64,000 nucleotides of DNA from Burkholderia sp. HI2500 (lineage in GTDB: Bacteria > Pseudomonadota > Gammaproteobacteria > Burkholderiales > Burkholderiaceae). The notes beneath the pieces are model-generated. The model did not search any database. It saw only the letters and a list, made by a program, of their open reading frames with translations, and was not told where the DNA came from. Of the stretch, positions 27,134-37,994 are shown piece by piece. Made by a program: the position numbers and the translations under genes. The DNA lies in the NCBI RefSeq assembly GCF_002223055.1, contig NZ_NKFL01000005.1, positions 682,001-746,000 on the forward strand, in the 5' to 3' direction. How positions within the stretch are numbered: position 1 is the stretch's first letter; every line of letters begins with the position of its first letter.

Positions 27134-29266
27134 TCAGTCGATGCGGTTCAGGCTCGCGAAATCCGCGCCGCGCGCGACGAGATCGACGAGCAGCGGCGAC
27201 GGCTTCCAGAACAGCGGATCTTCCTTCGCGAACGCGCGGATATCGGCGAGCACGTTCGCGAGGCCGACCGTGTCCGCGTAATGCATCGGGCCGCCGCGAT
27301 AGCGCGGGAAGCCGTAGCCGTGCAGGAACACCGCATCGACATCGAGCGGGCGCAGCGCGATCTTCTCGTGCACCACGTTCGCGCCTTCGTTGATCATCGC
27401 GGCGAGGTAGCGGCGCAGGATCTCGTCGTCGGTGAAGGTGCGCGGCGTGACGCCCTTCTTCGCGCGCTCTTCCGCGACGATCGCCTCGACTTCCGGGTCC
27501 GGCGTGCCGACGCGCGCGCCGTCCGGATACAGGTAGTAGCCGCGCGCGGTCTTCTGGCCGAACCAGCCGCGCTCGCACAGCCGGTCGGAAATCGCCACGT
27601 AGCGTGCACGCGGGTCGCGCGTCGCCGCGCGGCGCTTGCGGGTCGCCCAGCCGATGTCGCCGCCCGCGAGGTCGACGACCTGGAACGGCCCCATCGGGAA
27701 GCCGAATTCGCGCACCGCGCGGTCGATCTGGTACGGCGACGCGCCGTCTTCCATCAGATAGTCGGCCGCCGTGCGATAGACCGCGAGGATCCGGTTGCCG
27801 ATGAAGCCGTCGCACACGCCGGCGCGCACCGGCGTCTTCTTCAGTTGCTTGGCGAGCGCGAATGCAGTCGCGATGACGTCCGCGCTCACGCGGGCCGGCA
27901 CGACGATCTCGAGCAGCTTCATCACGTTGGCCGGCGAGAAGAAATGCAGGCCGATCACGTCGGCCGGGCGGTCGATGCTGGCGGCCAGCTCGTCGATGTC
28001 GAGATACGACGTGTTGGTCGCGAGCACCGCGCCTGGCTTGCACACGCGCGCGAGTTCGGCGAACACGGCCTGCTTGACGGCCATGTCCTCGAACACCGCC
28101 TCGATCACGACGTCGGCCTGCGCGAGCGCGTCGTACGACGTGCTGCCCTTGAAGCGCGCGAGCCGCGCCGCGTGCGCGGCCGGCGTCATCCGCCCCTTCG
28201 CGACGAGGCCGTCGTACACCTTCTCGACGTGCGCTCGGCCACGTGCGAGCGATGCTTCGTCGCGTTCGATCATCGTCACCGGCAGCCCGGCATCGAGCGC
28301 CGCGACCGCGATGCCCGCGCCCATCGTGCCGCCGCCGACCACGCCGATCCGCTCGACCGGCCGCGCGCTCGCGCGCCGCGCCTCGGGCGCCTTCGCCGCT
28401 TCGCGCTCCGCGAAGAACGCATGCACGAGGCCCGCGCGCTGCGGGCTGTCGATGCACTGCAGGAACAGGCTGCGCTCGAGCTTCATCCCCGCGTCGAACG
28501 ACTGCGTGAGCGCGGCCTCGACGGCGTCGACGATCTTCGCCGGCGAGAACAGGCCACGCGATTTCTTCGGCAGCTCGGCACGCGCCGCATCGATCGCGGC
28601 CTGCGCGGCCGCGCGGTCGGCAAGCCCTCGCGCATCGCGCGTGCGACGCACCGGCGCGCCGAGCGACACGAGCTCCTGCGCATACGCGAGGCCTTCGGCG
28701 AGCGTGTCGTCGCTGTGCGCGACGCGGTCGACGAGGCCGAGCGCGAGCGCTTCGTCCGCGCTCACATGGCGGCCCGTCAGCATCAGGTCGAGCGCGGCCT
28801 TCGCGCCGATCAGGCGCGGCGCGCGCTGCGTGCCGCCCGCGCCGGGCAGCAGGCCGAGCGTGACTTCGGGCAGCCCGAGCTTCGTGCCCGGCACCGCGAG
28901 CCGGTAATGCGCGGCGAGCGCGACTTCGAGGCCGCCGCCGAGCGTCGCGCCGTGCAGCGCGACCACGACCGGCTTCGCGCCCGATTCGATCCGCTCGCAT
29001 ACATCAGGCAGCGACGGCGGCGCGATCGGCTTGCCGAACTCGCGGATGTCAGCGCCCGCGATGAAGTTGCGGCCGGCGCCGACGATCAGCACCGCACGGA
29101 TCGCGTCGTCGGCCTGCGCCGCGTCGAGCGCGTCGGCAACGCCGCGCCGCACCGCGGCGGACAGCGCGTTGACGGGCGGATGGTCGATCGTGACGACGAG
29201 CACCTTGTCGCGCCGTTCGCGCGTGACGGTGCCGGCCGGGCTGGCGGGGGAAGCGGGTGAGTTCAT
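27134..29266 (-). CDS. Bifunctional enoyl-CoA hydratase / 3-hydroxyacyl-CoA dehydrogenase
   Basis: Two-step beta-oxidation enzyme of 710 residues that hydrates an enoyl-CoA and oxidises the hydroxyacyl-CoA with NAD+. The N-terminal crotonase half has GAGRNFIAGADIREFG and HGATLGGGLEVALAAHYR with both catalytic glutamates in place; the C-terminal half has the Rossmann motif IGVVGGGTMGAGIAV and HFFSPANVMKLLEIV with the catalytic histidine. First gene of the operon, so it is placed like pimF. The ATG at 29266 gives MNSPASPASPAGTVTRERRD; upstream in-frame codons are not family-like. Confidence 0.92.
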   Translation of the reverse strand: MNSPASPASPAGTVTRERRDKVLVVTIDHPPVNALSAAVRRGVADALDAAQADDAIRAVLIVGAGRNFIAGADIREFGKPIAPPSLPDVCERIESGAKPVVVALHGATLGGGLEVALAAHYRLAVPGTKLGLPEVTLGLLPGAGGTQRAPRLIGAKAALDLMLTGRHVSADEALALGLVDRVAHSDDTLAEGLAYAQELVSLGAPVRRTRDARGLADRAAAQAAIDAARAELPKKSRGLFSPAKIVDAVEAALTQSFDAGMKLERSLFLQCIDSPQRAGLVHAFFAEREAAKAPEARRASARPVERIGVVGGGTMGAGIAVAALDAGLPVTMIERDEASLARGRAHVEKVYDGLVAKGRMTPAAHAARLARFKGSTSYDALAQADVVIEAVFEDMAVKQAVFAELARVCKPGAVLATNTSYLDIDELAASIDRPADVIGLHFFSPANVMKLLEIVVPARVSADVIATAFALAKQLKKTPVRAGVCDGFIGNRILAVYRTAADYLMEDGASPYQIDRAVREFGFPMGPFQVVDLAGGDIGWATRKRRAATRDPRARYVAISDRLCERGWFGQKTARGYYLYPDGARVGTPDPEVEAIVAEERAKKGVTPRTFTDDEILRRYLAAMINEGANVVHEKIALRPLDVDAVFLHGYGFPRYRGGPMHYADTVGLANVLADIRAFAKEDPLFWKPSPLLVDLVARGADFASLNRID

Positions 29267-29398
29267 CGTGTCTCCTTGACGCGGCGGCTGGTGCGTCGAC
29301 GCCGGTTCGTGGCTCACGGCCACGCGAGCGGCGCCGGGGCACCGGCCCCCGTCCCGCACGAAGCGGGACAAGATCCGGCCGTACGCCGGGCATGACCT

Positions 29399-29420
29399 GA
29401 TTCTCGATTGATCGAGATTC
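29399..29420. promoter_or_regulatory. Palindrome in the LysR / acyl-CoA operon gap
   Basis: Arms TCTCGAT (29402-29408) and ATCGAGA (29411-29417) around TG are exact complements, and the match extends two bases further each side past one T-T mismatch. It sits between divergent genes and is a candidate operator. Confidence 0.55.
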
Positions 29421-29449
29421 ATTGACAATTCCCTCCTGCTTTTACAAGC

Positions 29450-29468
29450 TGTCAAGTCTGACTTGACA
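29450..29468. promoter_or_regulatory. Perfect palindrome overlapping TTGACA on both strands
   Basis: Arms TGTCAAGT (29450-29457) and ACTTGACA (29461-29468) with a 3-base spacer. Each strand carries TTGACA inside the palindrome, a -35-like hexamer for each divergent gene, so one protein bound here could control both. It lies 48 bases before the LysR start. Confidence 0.62.
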
Positions 29469-29515
29469 CTGAATGCTTCCGACCATTAACCGGGACGGAT
29501 CAGGAGACGCGACGC

Positions 29516-30478
29516 ATGGACCTGAACGCGCTGACGCTGCTCGTCGAGATCCTCGACGCCGGCAATCTCAGCAAGGCCGCGCAGCGGCTCAAGATGAGCC
29601 GCGCGAACGTCAGCTACCGGCTGAACCAGCTCGAGCGCTCGATCGGCCAGCAGCTCGTGCGGCGCACGACGCGGCGCATCGAGCCGACCGAGATCGGGCT
29701 GAAGCTGTACGAGCACGGCCGGCGCATCCGCAACGAACTGCTCGCCGCGCAGGAATCGGTGACGACGCTCGGCCAGGACCTGCAGGGCCGCGTGCGGCTG
29801 TCGGTGCCGAGCGGCTACGGGCAGATGGTGATGTCCGACTGGCTGCTCGCGTTCAAGCGGCTGCATCCGGGCATCGTGCTCGACGTCGTGTTCGAGAACC
29901 GCGTGGAAGACCTGATGCGCGACGAGATCGACATCGCGGTGCGCGTGATGCCGGAGCCGCCGCAGAACCTCGTCGCGCGCGACATGGGCGCGGTGCGCTA
30001 CGTCGCGTGCGCGTCCGCCGCCTTCGCGGCCGAGCACGGGATGCCGGCGAGCCTCGGCGCGTTGTCGGCCGCCCCCGTCGTCACCGCGACGGTGATGGGC
30101 CGGCAGCTCAGGATCGCCGCGTATCTCGGCGACGAGCGCCACGAGGTGCTGCTCGAGCCCACGCTGGTTTCGGAGAACTTTCTGTTCCTGCGGCAGGCGA
30201 TCCTCGGCGGGATCGGCGTCGGCATCGTGCCCGACTACGTGGTGCAGGACGACATCCGGCGCGGCACGGTCGTCACGTCGCTCGACGCGTACCGGCTCAG
30301 CATCTTCGGCACGCACATGTACATGCTCTACATGCCGAACCGGCACCACACGCGCGCGACGTCGACGTTCATAGAGTTCATCCTCGAACAGGCCGGAAAG
30401 ACCGGCCGGGGCGGGCCCGGCGCGATGCGTCAGGGTTTCCTGTCGGGTGACAAGCCGCCGGGCACGCGGCGACAATAG
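29516..30478 (+). CDS. LysR-family transcription regulator
   Basis: Cytosolic DNA-binding regulator of 320 residues, likely for the divergent acyl-CoA operon. The N-terminal winged helix-turn-helix reads LSKAAQRLKMSRANVSYRLNQLE, followed by the effector-binding domain (LSVPSGYGQMVMSDWLL, then GGIGVGIVPDYVV). It is arranged head to head with the bifunctional beta-oxidation gene across a 249-base gap that contains two palindromes. The inducer is unknown; a pathway acid or its CoA ester is the simple guess. The C-terminal 30 residues are Gly/Arg-rich and non-conserved. Confidence 0.9.
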   Translation: MDLNALTLLVEILDAGNLSKAAQRLKMSRANVSYRLNQLERSIGQQLVRRTTRRIEPTEIGLKLYEHGRRIRNELLAAQESVTTLGQDLQGRVRLSVPSGYGQMVMSDWLLAFKRLHPGIVLDVVFENRVEDLMRDEIDIAVRVMPEPPQNLVARDMGAVRYVACASAAFAAEHGMPASLGALSAAPVVTATVMGRQLRIAAYLGDERHEVLLEPTLVSENFLFLRQAILGGIGVGIVPDYVVQDDIRRGTVVTSLDAYRLSIFGTHMYMLYMPNRHHTRATSTFIEFILEQAGKTGRGGPGAMRQGFLSGDKPPGTRRQ

Positions 30479-30549
30479 CGCGCCGGGGCGGGCAGCCGCA
30501 TTGCGCCGGCACCGTCGCCTCCTTCGAATTCACTGCTGCCGAGGGTTCA

Positions 30550-32427
30550 ATGTTCGACCGGATTCGTCCGCATTCGCGCTCCTGGACGCTGCTTGCCGCC
30601 GTCGCGCTCGTCGCGTTCAACGCCGGCTGCACGTCCCCGTCCACGCCACCGTCGGGCGCGGTGGTGCCCGTCGCCGCCGCCTCGGGCGCCGCCGTGCCGC
30701 TGCCCGGCTTCCACGCGCCCGAACTGTCGTCCGGCTGGACCGACAAGCCGGGCTGGACCTCGCAGCACTTCATGATCGCGGCCGCGAACCCGCTCGCGAC
30801 GCAGGCCGGCTACGAGATGCTGAAGGCGGGCGGCACCGCGATCGACGCGGCGATCGCGACGCAGATGGTGCTCGCGCTCGTCGAGCCGCAATCGTCGGGA
30901 ATCGGCGGCGGCGCGTTCCTGCTGTACTTCGACGGCAAGGCAACGCAGGCCTACGACGGCCGCGAAACCGCGCCGGCCGCCGCGACCGACCGCCTGTTCT
31001 ACGGGCCGACCGGCCAGCCGATGAGCTTCTACGAAGGTGTCGTCGGCGGACGCTCGGTCGGCACGCCGGGCGTGCTGCGCATGCTCGACGCCGCGCATCG
31101 CGCGCACGGCAAGCTGCCTTGGCGCCGGCTGTTCCAGCCCGCGATCCGGCTCGCCGAGCACGGCTTCACGATCAGCCCGCGGCTCGCGACGCTGATCGCC
31201 AGCGACAAGTACCTGAAGAACGACCCGGCCGCGCGCGCGTACTTCTACAACCCGGACGGCACGCCGAAGGCAGCCGGCACGGTGCTGAAGAACCCCGCGC
31301 TCGCGACCGTGCTGCGCCAGGTCGCCGACCGCGGCGCGAACGCGTTCTACAGCGGCGCGATCGCGCGCGACATCGTCACGAAGGTGCGCAAGCACCCGAC
31401 CAACCCGGGCCTGCTGTCGCTGCAGGATCTCGCGCGCTACAAGGCGAAGGTGCGCGCGCCGCTGTGCGCCGACTACCGGCGCTCGGTCGTGTGCGGGATG
31501 CCGCCGCCGTCGTCGGGCGGCCTCGCGATCGCGCAGATGCTCGGCATCCTCGAAGCGATGCCCGACTGGCAGCAGATCGGCGCGCAGAAGCCGGTGCGCA
31601 ACGACGTCGGCTACGAGCCGACGCCGTTCGCCGCGCACCTGTTCAGCGAAGCCGGACGCCTCGCGTATGCGGACCGCGCGCGCTACGTCGCCGATCCCGA
31701 TTTCGTGCCGCTGCCCGGTGGCAGCTGGGCGAGCCTCACCGACAAGACCTATCTCGCGCAGCGCGCGCACCTGATCGGCGACAGCAGCATGGGCGTCGCG
31801 CAGGCCGGCACGCCGCAGGACGCGACGCTCGCGATGGCCGACGACCGCAGCCCCGAGCTGCCGTCGACGTCCGACATCGCGATCGTCGACCGCTACGGCC
31901 AGGCGCTGTCGATGACGACCAGCATCGAGGACGCGTTCGGCTCGCGGCTGATGGTGCGCGGCTTCATGCTGAACAACCAGCTCACCGATTTCTCGTTCGT
32001 GTCGAACGACAACGGCCGGCCGGTCGCGAACCGCGTGCAGGCCGGCAAGCGGCCGCGCTCGGCGATGTCGCCGGAGCTGGTGTTCGACAAGAAGACGAAG
32101 CAGGTGACGATGATCGTCGGCTCGGCCGGCGGCCCCGCGATCATCAATCATGTCGCGAAGACGCTGGTGGGCGTGCTCGACTGGGGGATGACGATGCAGC
32201 AGGCGATCGCGCTGCCGAACGTCGGGTCGATGAACGGGCCGACGCAGCTCGAACGCGGCCGCGTGTCGGAAGCACTCGCCGACGGGCTGAAGGGCCGCGG
32301 GCACGACGTGCAGGTCGTCGAGATGAACTCGGGGCTGCAGGGGATCCAGCGGCTGAACGTGCAGGGGCAGACGGTGTGGTTCGGCGGCGCGGATCCGCGG
32401 CGGGAAGGGGTGGCGATGGGGGATTGA
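30550..32427 (+). CDS. ggt: Gamma-glutamyltransferase
   Basis: Exported N-terminal nucleophile hydrolase that cleaves the gamma-glutamyl bond of glutathione and related compounds. The 625-residue precursor has an N-terminal hydrophobic signal (LLAAVALVAFNAGC, possibly a lipoprotein but a weak lipobox), the large subunit with AGGTAIDAAIATQMVLALVEP, and the small subunit beginning at the autocleavage threonine in PSTSDIAIVDRYG, followed by SMTTSIEDAFGS. The glycine-rich VGSAGGPAIINHV completes the active site. It follows the LysR gene by 71 bases, but a link to it is not obvious. Confidence 0.93.
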   Translation: MFDRIRPHSRSWTLLAAVALVAFNAGCTSPSTPPSGAVVPVAAASGAAVPLPGFHAPELSSGWTDKPGWTSQHFMIAAANPLATQAGYEMLKAGGTAIDAAIATQMVLALVEPQSSGIGGGAFLLYFDGKATQAYDGRETAPAAATDRLFYGPTGQPMSFYEGVVGGRSVGTPGVLRMLDAAHRAHGKLPWRRLFQPAIRLAEHGFTISPRLATLIASDKYLKNDPAARAYFYNPDGTPKAAGTVLKNPALATVLRQVADRGANAFYSGAIARDIVTKVRKHPTNPGLLSLQDLARYKAKVRAPLCADYRRSVVCGMPPPSSGGLAIAQMLGILEAMPDWQQIGAQKPVRNDVGYEPTPFAAHLFSEAGRLAYADRARYVADPDFVPLPGGSWASLTDKTYLAQRAHLIGDSSMGVAQAGTPQDATLAMADDRSPELPSTSDIAIVDRYGQALSMTTSIEDAFGSRLMVRGFMLNNQLTDFSFVSNDNGRPVANRVQAGKRPRSAMSPELVFDKKTKQVTMIVGSAGGPAIINHVAKTLVGVLDWGMTMQQAIALPNVGSMNGPTQLERGRVSEALADGLKGRGHDVQVVEMNSGLQGIQRLNVQGQTVWFGGADPRREGVAMGD

Positions 32428-32837
32428 GGGTCCCCAAGCGTGGCGGCGCGGCGCGCTACGCGATGTCGTCCGGCCGCCCGGCCGTGACGACGCGTTGGCG
32501 TGCCCGATGCGCGCGGACCGCTCACTGCCCGCCCGCTCTGTCCACCCTGCGCATCGTGCTCGACACACGCATGTGTCCCGCACCATCCGCATCAATTTCG
32601 TATTCGTCTGATCGACGGCCCTTGCGTCAATCCGTATAGTCCGCTGCTCGTATCGGCATAGTCCGATCCAGGCCGGTCGTCGGCAGCGACGGCATGTTGC
32701 GGTCCCCCACAACGGCACCATCGCGCAGCCAACGAGCCGCCTGGAAGAAGACATGTCCGTATCGTGACGGCGCCTCGTCAGCCTGCGCCACTCCTGCGAC
32801 TCAATATCCCAAATTAATAAGGACTGCGACTCATACA
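32428..32837. other. Intergenic region before the trimeric autotransporter
   Basis: No gene is seen in these 410 bases. A TATAGT box at 32635-32640 and a similar CATAGTCCG 20 bases on could be -10 elements for the adhesin, leaving a leader near 190 bases, but neither has a good -35. AAGGA lies 18-14 bases before the adhesin ATG. Confidence 0.4.
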
Positions 32838-34607
32838 ATGGCCAGCATCCCCCTCCGCTCTTCCGGTCACGCGTGCCGCGCTGCTTGCGCCGCCAGCCTC
32901 TCGAAACTCGCCATCGCCATTGCCATGGTTGCACCGGGCTACGGTCAGGCCGCCGATCTGGTGCTGGATAATCTCATCATCAACGGTGGTTTGGGCGGCA
33001 CGCCGACTGCCTCGGGAGCCGGCTCGATTGCCATCGGGCCCGGTGCGAAGGCAAACGGCGAGACCGGCGGCGATTACTCGGCCATCGCGATCGGCGCGGA
33101 TGCCAGCGCCAATGGTCAGGCCACGATTGCGATCGGTGAAAAGGCCGGCGTTCACGGCGACCGGTCGAGCGCGTTCGGCGTATCGTCGAGCGTCAACGCG
33201 AACCGCGCGCTCGCGCTCGGCGCGGACACGAAAGTGACCGCGCACGATTCGGTGGCGCTGGGCCAGGGCAGCGTCGCCGACCGCGCCAAGACCGTCTCGA
33301 TCGGCCAAGCCGGCAACGAGCGCCAGCTCGTCAATCTCCGCGCCGGCACGAAGGACACCGACGCGGTCAACCTGTCGCAGCTCAAGCCGGTCGTCGAGGC
33401 GCTCGGCGGCGATGCCGCGATCAACGCGGACGGGAGCGTGCGCGGCCCGAACTACAAGATCGACGGCCAGTCGTTCAACGACGTCGGCAGTGCGCTGACG
33501 AATCTCGACGAACGCGCCAAGACCAACACGCAATCGATCACGACGCTCGACGGCCGTGTCACGAACATCGAAGGCGACGTCAAATCCATCCGCATCGACG
33601 TCGACGATCTCGGCACGCGCCTCGACAACGGCGCCACCGGCCTCGTGCGCCAGGATCCCGCGAGCCTCGCGATCTCGATCGGCGCGAACAAGGGCGGCGC
33701 GTCGGTAAGCCTCGCCGGCACGGACGGTACGCGCGTACTGACCGGACTGTCGAACGGTGTCGACGACACCGACGCCGTGACCATCGCACAGTTGAAGGCG
33801 ACCGGCCTGATCGACCCGAACGGCAAACAGCTCGGTGCGCTCGTGTACGACGATCTGACACTCGCCCGCGCGACGCTCGGCGGTGTGGGCGGCACGCTGC
33901 TTGCCAACGTCGCGCCCGGCCTGATCGCAGCGGGCAGCCTGGAAGCCGTCAACGGCGGGCAACTCTTCACGATGCAGCAGAAGATCGACTTGCTCGATAC
34001 GCGCCTGACGAACTTCGAGAACGACAAACCCACGAGCCCACCGCCCGGCGGGAACCACGGCAACGACTTCGCGCAGCTCGGCGACGGCTCCGGCGCAACG
34101 GGATCGAACTCGCTTGCACTCGGGCAGAACTCGAAGGCATCCGGTGACGACAGTCTCGCGCTCGGCAACAACTCGACGGCATCGGGCAACAACTCGGTCG
34201 CGCTCGGCAACAACTCCGTCGCCGATCGCGACGACACGGTCTCCGTCGGCGCACCAGGCCAGGAGCGGCAGATCACCAACGTCAAGGCCGGCACCGCGCC
34301 GACCGATGCCGTGAACGTGCAGCAGTTGCACGACCAGATCGGCAGCGTGCGTAACGACATCGACCACTATCGTCGCGACGCCAGCGGCGGCATCGCGTCC
34401 GCCGTCGCCATCGCGAACCTGCCGCAGGCGTCGCTGGCCGGCGAAAGCATGGTCTCGATCGCCGGCGGCACGTACAGCGGGCAGTCGGCCGTCGCGTTCG
34501 GCCTGTCCACCGCCACGCGCAACGGGCGCTGGGTGGTCAAGGCATCCGGCTCCACCAATACGCGCGGCACGGTCGCGGTCGGCGCCGGCGCCGGGTATCG
34601 CTGGTAA
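32838..34607 (+). CDS. Trimeric autotransporter adhesin (YadA family)
   Basis: Surface adhesin secreted by the type V (Vc) route. The 589-residue product has a long signal peptide (residues 1 to about 38, ending GYGQAAD), left-handed head repeats of the SLALGQNSKASGDDSLALGNN kind in short blocks, two copies of the neck motif (TVSIGQAGNERQLVN near residue 148 and TVSVGAPGQERQITN near 463, each followed by TDAVN), and a C-terminal anchor (from about residue 515) ending in tryptophan. It is small for the family, with little stalk between the two heads. A terminator follows. Confidence 0.93.
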   Translation: MASIPLRSSGHACRAACAASLSKLAIAIAMVAPGYGQAADLVLDNLIINGGLGGTPTASGAGSIAIGPGAKANGETGGDYSAIAIGADASANGQATIAIGEKAGVHGDRSSAFGVSSSVNANRALALGADTKVTAHDSVALGQGSVADRAKTVSIGQAGNERQLVNLRAGTKDTDAVNLSQLKPVVEALGGDAAINADGSVRGPNYKIDGQSFNDVGSALTNLDERAKTNTQSITTLDGRVTNIEGDVKSIRIDVDDLGTRLDNGATGLVRQDPASLAISIGANKGGASVSLAGTDGTRVLTGLSNGVDDTDAVTIAQLKATGLIDPNGKQLGALVYDDLTLARATLGGVGGTLLANVAPGLIAAGSLEAVNGGQLFTMQQKIDLLDTRLTNFENDKPTSPPPGGNHGNDFAQLGDGSGATGSNSLALGQNSKASGDDSLALGNNSTASGNNSVALGNNSVADRDDTVSVGAPGQERQITNVKAGTAPTDAVNVQQLHDQIGSVRNDIDHYRRDASGGIASAVAIANLPQASLAGESMVSIAGGTYSGQSAVAFGLSTATRNGRWVVKASGSTNTRGTVAVGAGAGYRW

Positions 34608-34640
34608 GTCGTCGTCTCGCAGTCACCGGCATCATGCGAC

Positions 34641-34687
34641 AGGGGCCGGGCTTCGCTCGACGCGAAGCCCGGCCCCTCTTTCGTTTG
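34641..34687 (+). terminator. Terminator after the autotransporter
   Basis: A stem of more than 14 bp (arm AGGGGCCGGGCTTCG and its complement) followed by CTTTCGTTT, 34 bases after the adhesin stop. The next gene is convergent, so it may serve both sides. Confidence 0.75.
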
Positions 34688-34734
34688 CAGCGCGGGGCAA
34701 TCGACCTCCGTCACGCCCCGGTGCGACTCGCAGC

Positions 34735-35625
34735 CTATCCCCGCCCCTTCCACGGCACGATCCGCCGTTCGACCCACCGCATCGCGAGATCGAACAGCCA
34801 CGCGATCGCGCCGATGATCAGGATCCCCATCACGACGATGTCGGTGCGCAGGAAGCTCGACGCGTTGAGCACCATCTGCCCGAGCCCGGCCGTCGCGGCG
34901 ACCATCTCGGCCGCGACGAGCGTCGTCCAGCCGAAGCCGATCGCGATCCGCAGCCCGGTGAGAATCTCCGGCAACGCGGCCGGCAGCACCACATGCCGCA
35001 CGATCTGCGCGAAGCTGCCGCCGAGCGAATACGCGGCGTTGATCTGCTCGACCGTCGCCGCACGCACGCCGGCGCGCGCCGCCATCGCGATCGGCGCGAA
35101 GCACGCGAGGAAGATCACGACGAGCTTCGCCGTTTCGTCGATGCCGAACCAGATCACGACGAGCGGCAGGTACGCGAGCGGCGGCAGCGGCCGGTAAAAC
35201 TCCAGCAGCGGATCGAGCACGCCGCGCGCGACGCGGCTCACGCCCATCAGGATGCCGGCCGGCACGCCGATCGCGGTCGCGAGCAGGAACGCGCCGAACA
35301 CGCGCGCCGCACTCCACAGCAGGTGCTCGGACAACGGCAGCCCACCCTGAATGCGACCATGCCAGGCATCGACGAACGCCGTCCACACGGCTTCCGGCGC
35401 GGGCAGGAACAGCGGCGGCAGCCACTGGCGATGCGTGGCGACCCACCACAGCACGGCCAGCACCGCGACCGTCGCCGTGCTCAAGGCCGCCGTCTTCCCC
35501 TCCCCCGGCAACCGGTAGCGGCGCGACGACGGCGCACGACGTTCCGCCGCTCGAATCCGCGTGCGATCGCCCTGCTCGACTCCTGCGGCCGTTCCGTCGG
35601 CCGCCCACGAATCCTGCGTGCTCAT
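34735..35625 (-). CDS. tauC: Sulfonate/taurine ABC transporter permease (TauC)
   Basis: Inner-membrane permease of an ABC importer for sulfonates. The 296-residue product has about six membrane helices after a 45-residue hydrophilic start and the permease EAA loop (MVLNASSFLRTDIVVMGI region, with AEMVAATAGLGQMV before it). It is the third gene after tauA and tauB. The ATG at 35625 is chosen; the frame is open through tauB as a shadow. Family membership is firm, taurine versus another sulfonate is inferred from the strong TauA match. Confidence 0.87.
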   Translation of the reverse strand: MSTQDSWAADGTAAGVEQGDRTRIRAAERRAPSSRRYRLPGEGKTAALSTATVAVLAVLWWVATHRQWLPPLFLPAPEAVWTAFVDAWHGRIQGGLPLSEHLLWSAARVFGAFLLATAIGVPAGILMGVSRVARGVLDPLLEFYRPLPPLAYLPLVVIWFGIDETAKLVVIFLACFAPIAMAARAGVRAATVEQINAAYSLGGSFAQIVRHVVLPAALPEILTGLRIAIGFGWTTLVAAEMVAATAGLGQMVLNASSFLRTDIVVMGILIIGAIAWLFDLAMRWVERRIVPWKGRG

Positions 35626-35696
35626 GCTGTCCTGCCTGTGCAAAGTGCTGATCCGACCGCGTCCGACCGACGCGCCCTGTCGCGCGAGTTCATGCA

Positions 35697-37537
<1,841 letters not shown>

Positions 37538-37579
37538 GCGGCTCTCCTTCGGAATGCGGGCATTGCTGCGGAAGAGCCG

Positions 37580-37585
37580 ACTATA
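37580..37585 (-). promoter_or_regulatory. Possible -10 box for tauABC
   Basis: The minus strand reads TATAGT 43 bases before tauA. No consensus -35 is present, which would suit an activator-dependent promoter. The rest of the 194 bases up to the insertion sequence shows nothing clear. Confidence 0.4.
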
Positions 37586-37734
37586 GGAGCTTTGCGCGCG
37601 GCGGGAGCGAACTTATCCTGCGAAGCTATCGATGCCGTTTCAGCTTTGCTTTCCATGCTCGACCGGATTGCGTGTCCGGTCGGGTGGCGATTGCCGTGCG
37701 AACGCAAGCCGGGCGTCCGCGCCAACGAAAATCT

Positions 37735-37748
37735 ATGGTCAGCCCGAT
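37735..37748 (+). repeat. Left 14-bp inverted repeat of the insertion sequence
   Basis: ATGGTCAGCCCGAT, exact reverse complement of 39074-39087. It lies about 245 bases beyond the transposase stop codon. Confidence 0.85.
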
Positions 37749-37994
37749 TTTTGCAAGCGAGGCAGTGTTGACCTAAAGTGGACTTGCTCGAATCTATCCG
37801 GGGTCGCGGATGGGAAAGATCCCGCCCCATGATGGGAGCCGCGCCGGGCAAACCTCAAAAAGCCCACAGCATTGAGGTGCTGTTTTTTGTGTCAGGTTAC
37901 TTGCCCGGCCGTTGAGTCGTTTATGCCTTCACGTATCTCGCGTCGCAAAACCAGAGGTGACTACTGAAACTGAAGCCGTAAGCGATAGGAAGCG
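37749..37994 (-). ncRNA. 3' non-coding end of the insertion sequence; candidate bridge RNA region
   Basis: 246 bases without a gene between the transposase stop and the left repeat. IS110-family elements encode a structured bridge RNA in a non-coding end, reported downstream of the transposase in the IS1111 group. Here the upstream end has only about 55 bases, so a bridge RNA could fit only here. The region contains several hairpins, including GGG/CCC-rich ones at 37800-37850 and two alternative stems near 37852-37883. Exact RNA limits and loops are not determined. Confidence 0.45.
37866..37888 (+). terminator. Hairpin with T-run inside the insertion sequence
   Basis: Stem ACAGCA / TGCTGT with a 6-base loop, then TTTTT on the plus strand; the minus strand also has GGGCTTTTT after it. 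An alternative stem (ACCTCAA at 37852-37858 with TTGAGGT at 37872-37878) excludes the first. It could end transposase transcription or stop antisense transcription entering from the left. Confidence 0.5.

Noticed and set aside
37770..37895. A plus-strand small RNA with promoter (TTGACC, AATCTA) and terminator beside tauA
   Set aside because: The 14-bp inverted repeats place this stretch inside the insertion sequence, so the hairpins are better explained as part of the element's non-coding end.
37831..37917. A short plus-strand reading frame starting ATGATGGGAGCC across the hairpin
   Set aside because: It is only 28 codons, reads through a terminator-like hairpin and has no family resemblance.
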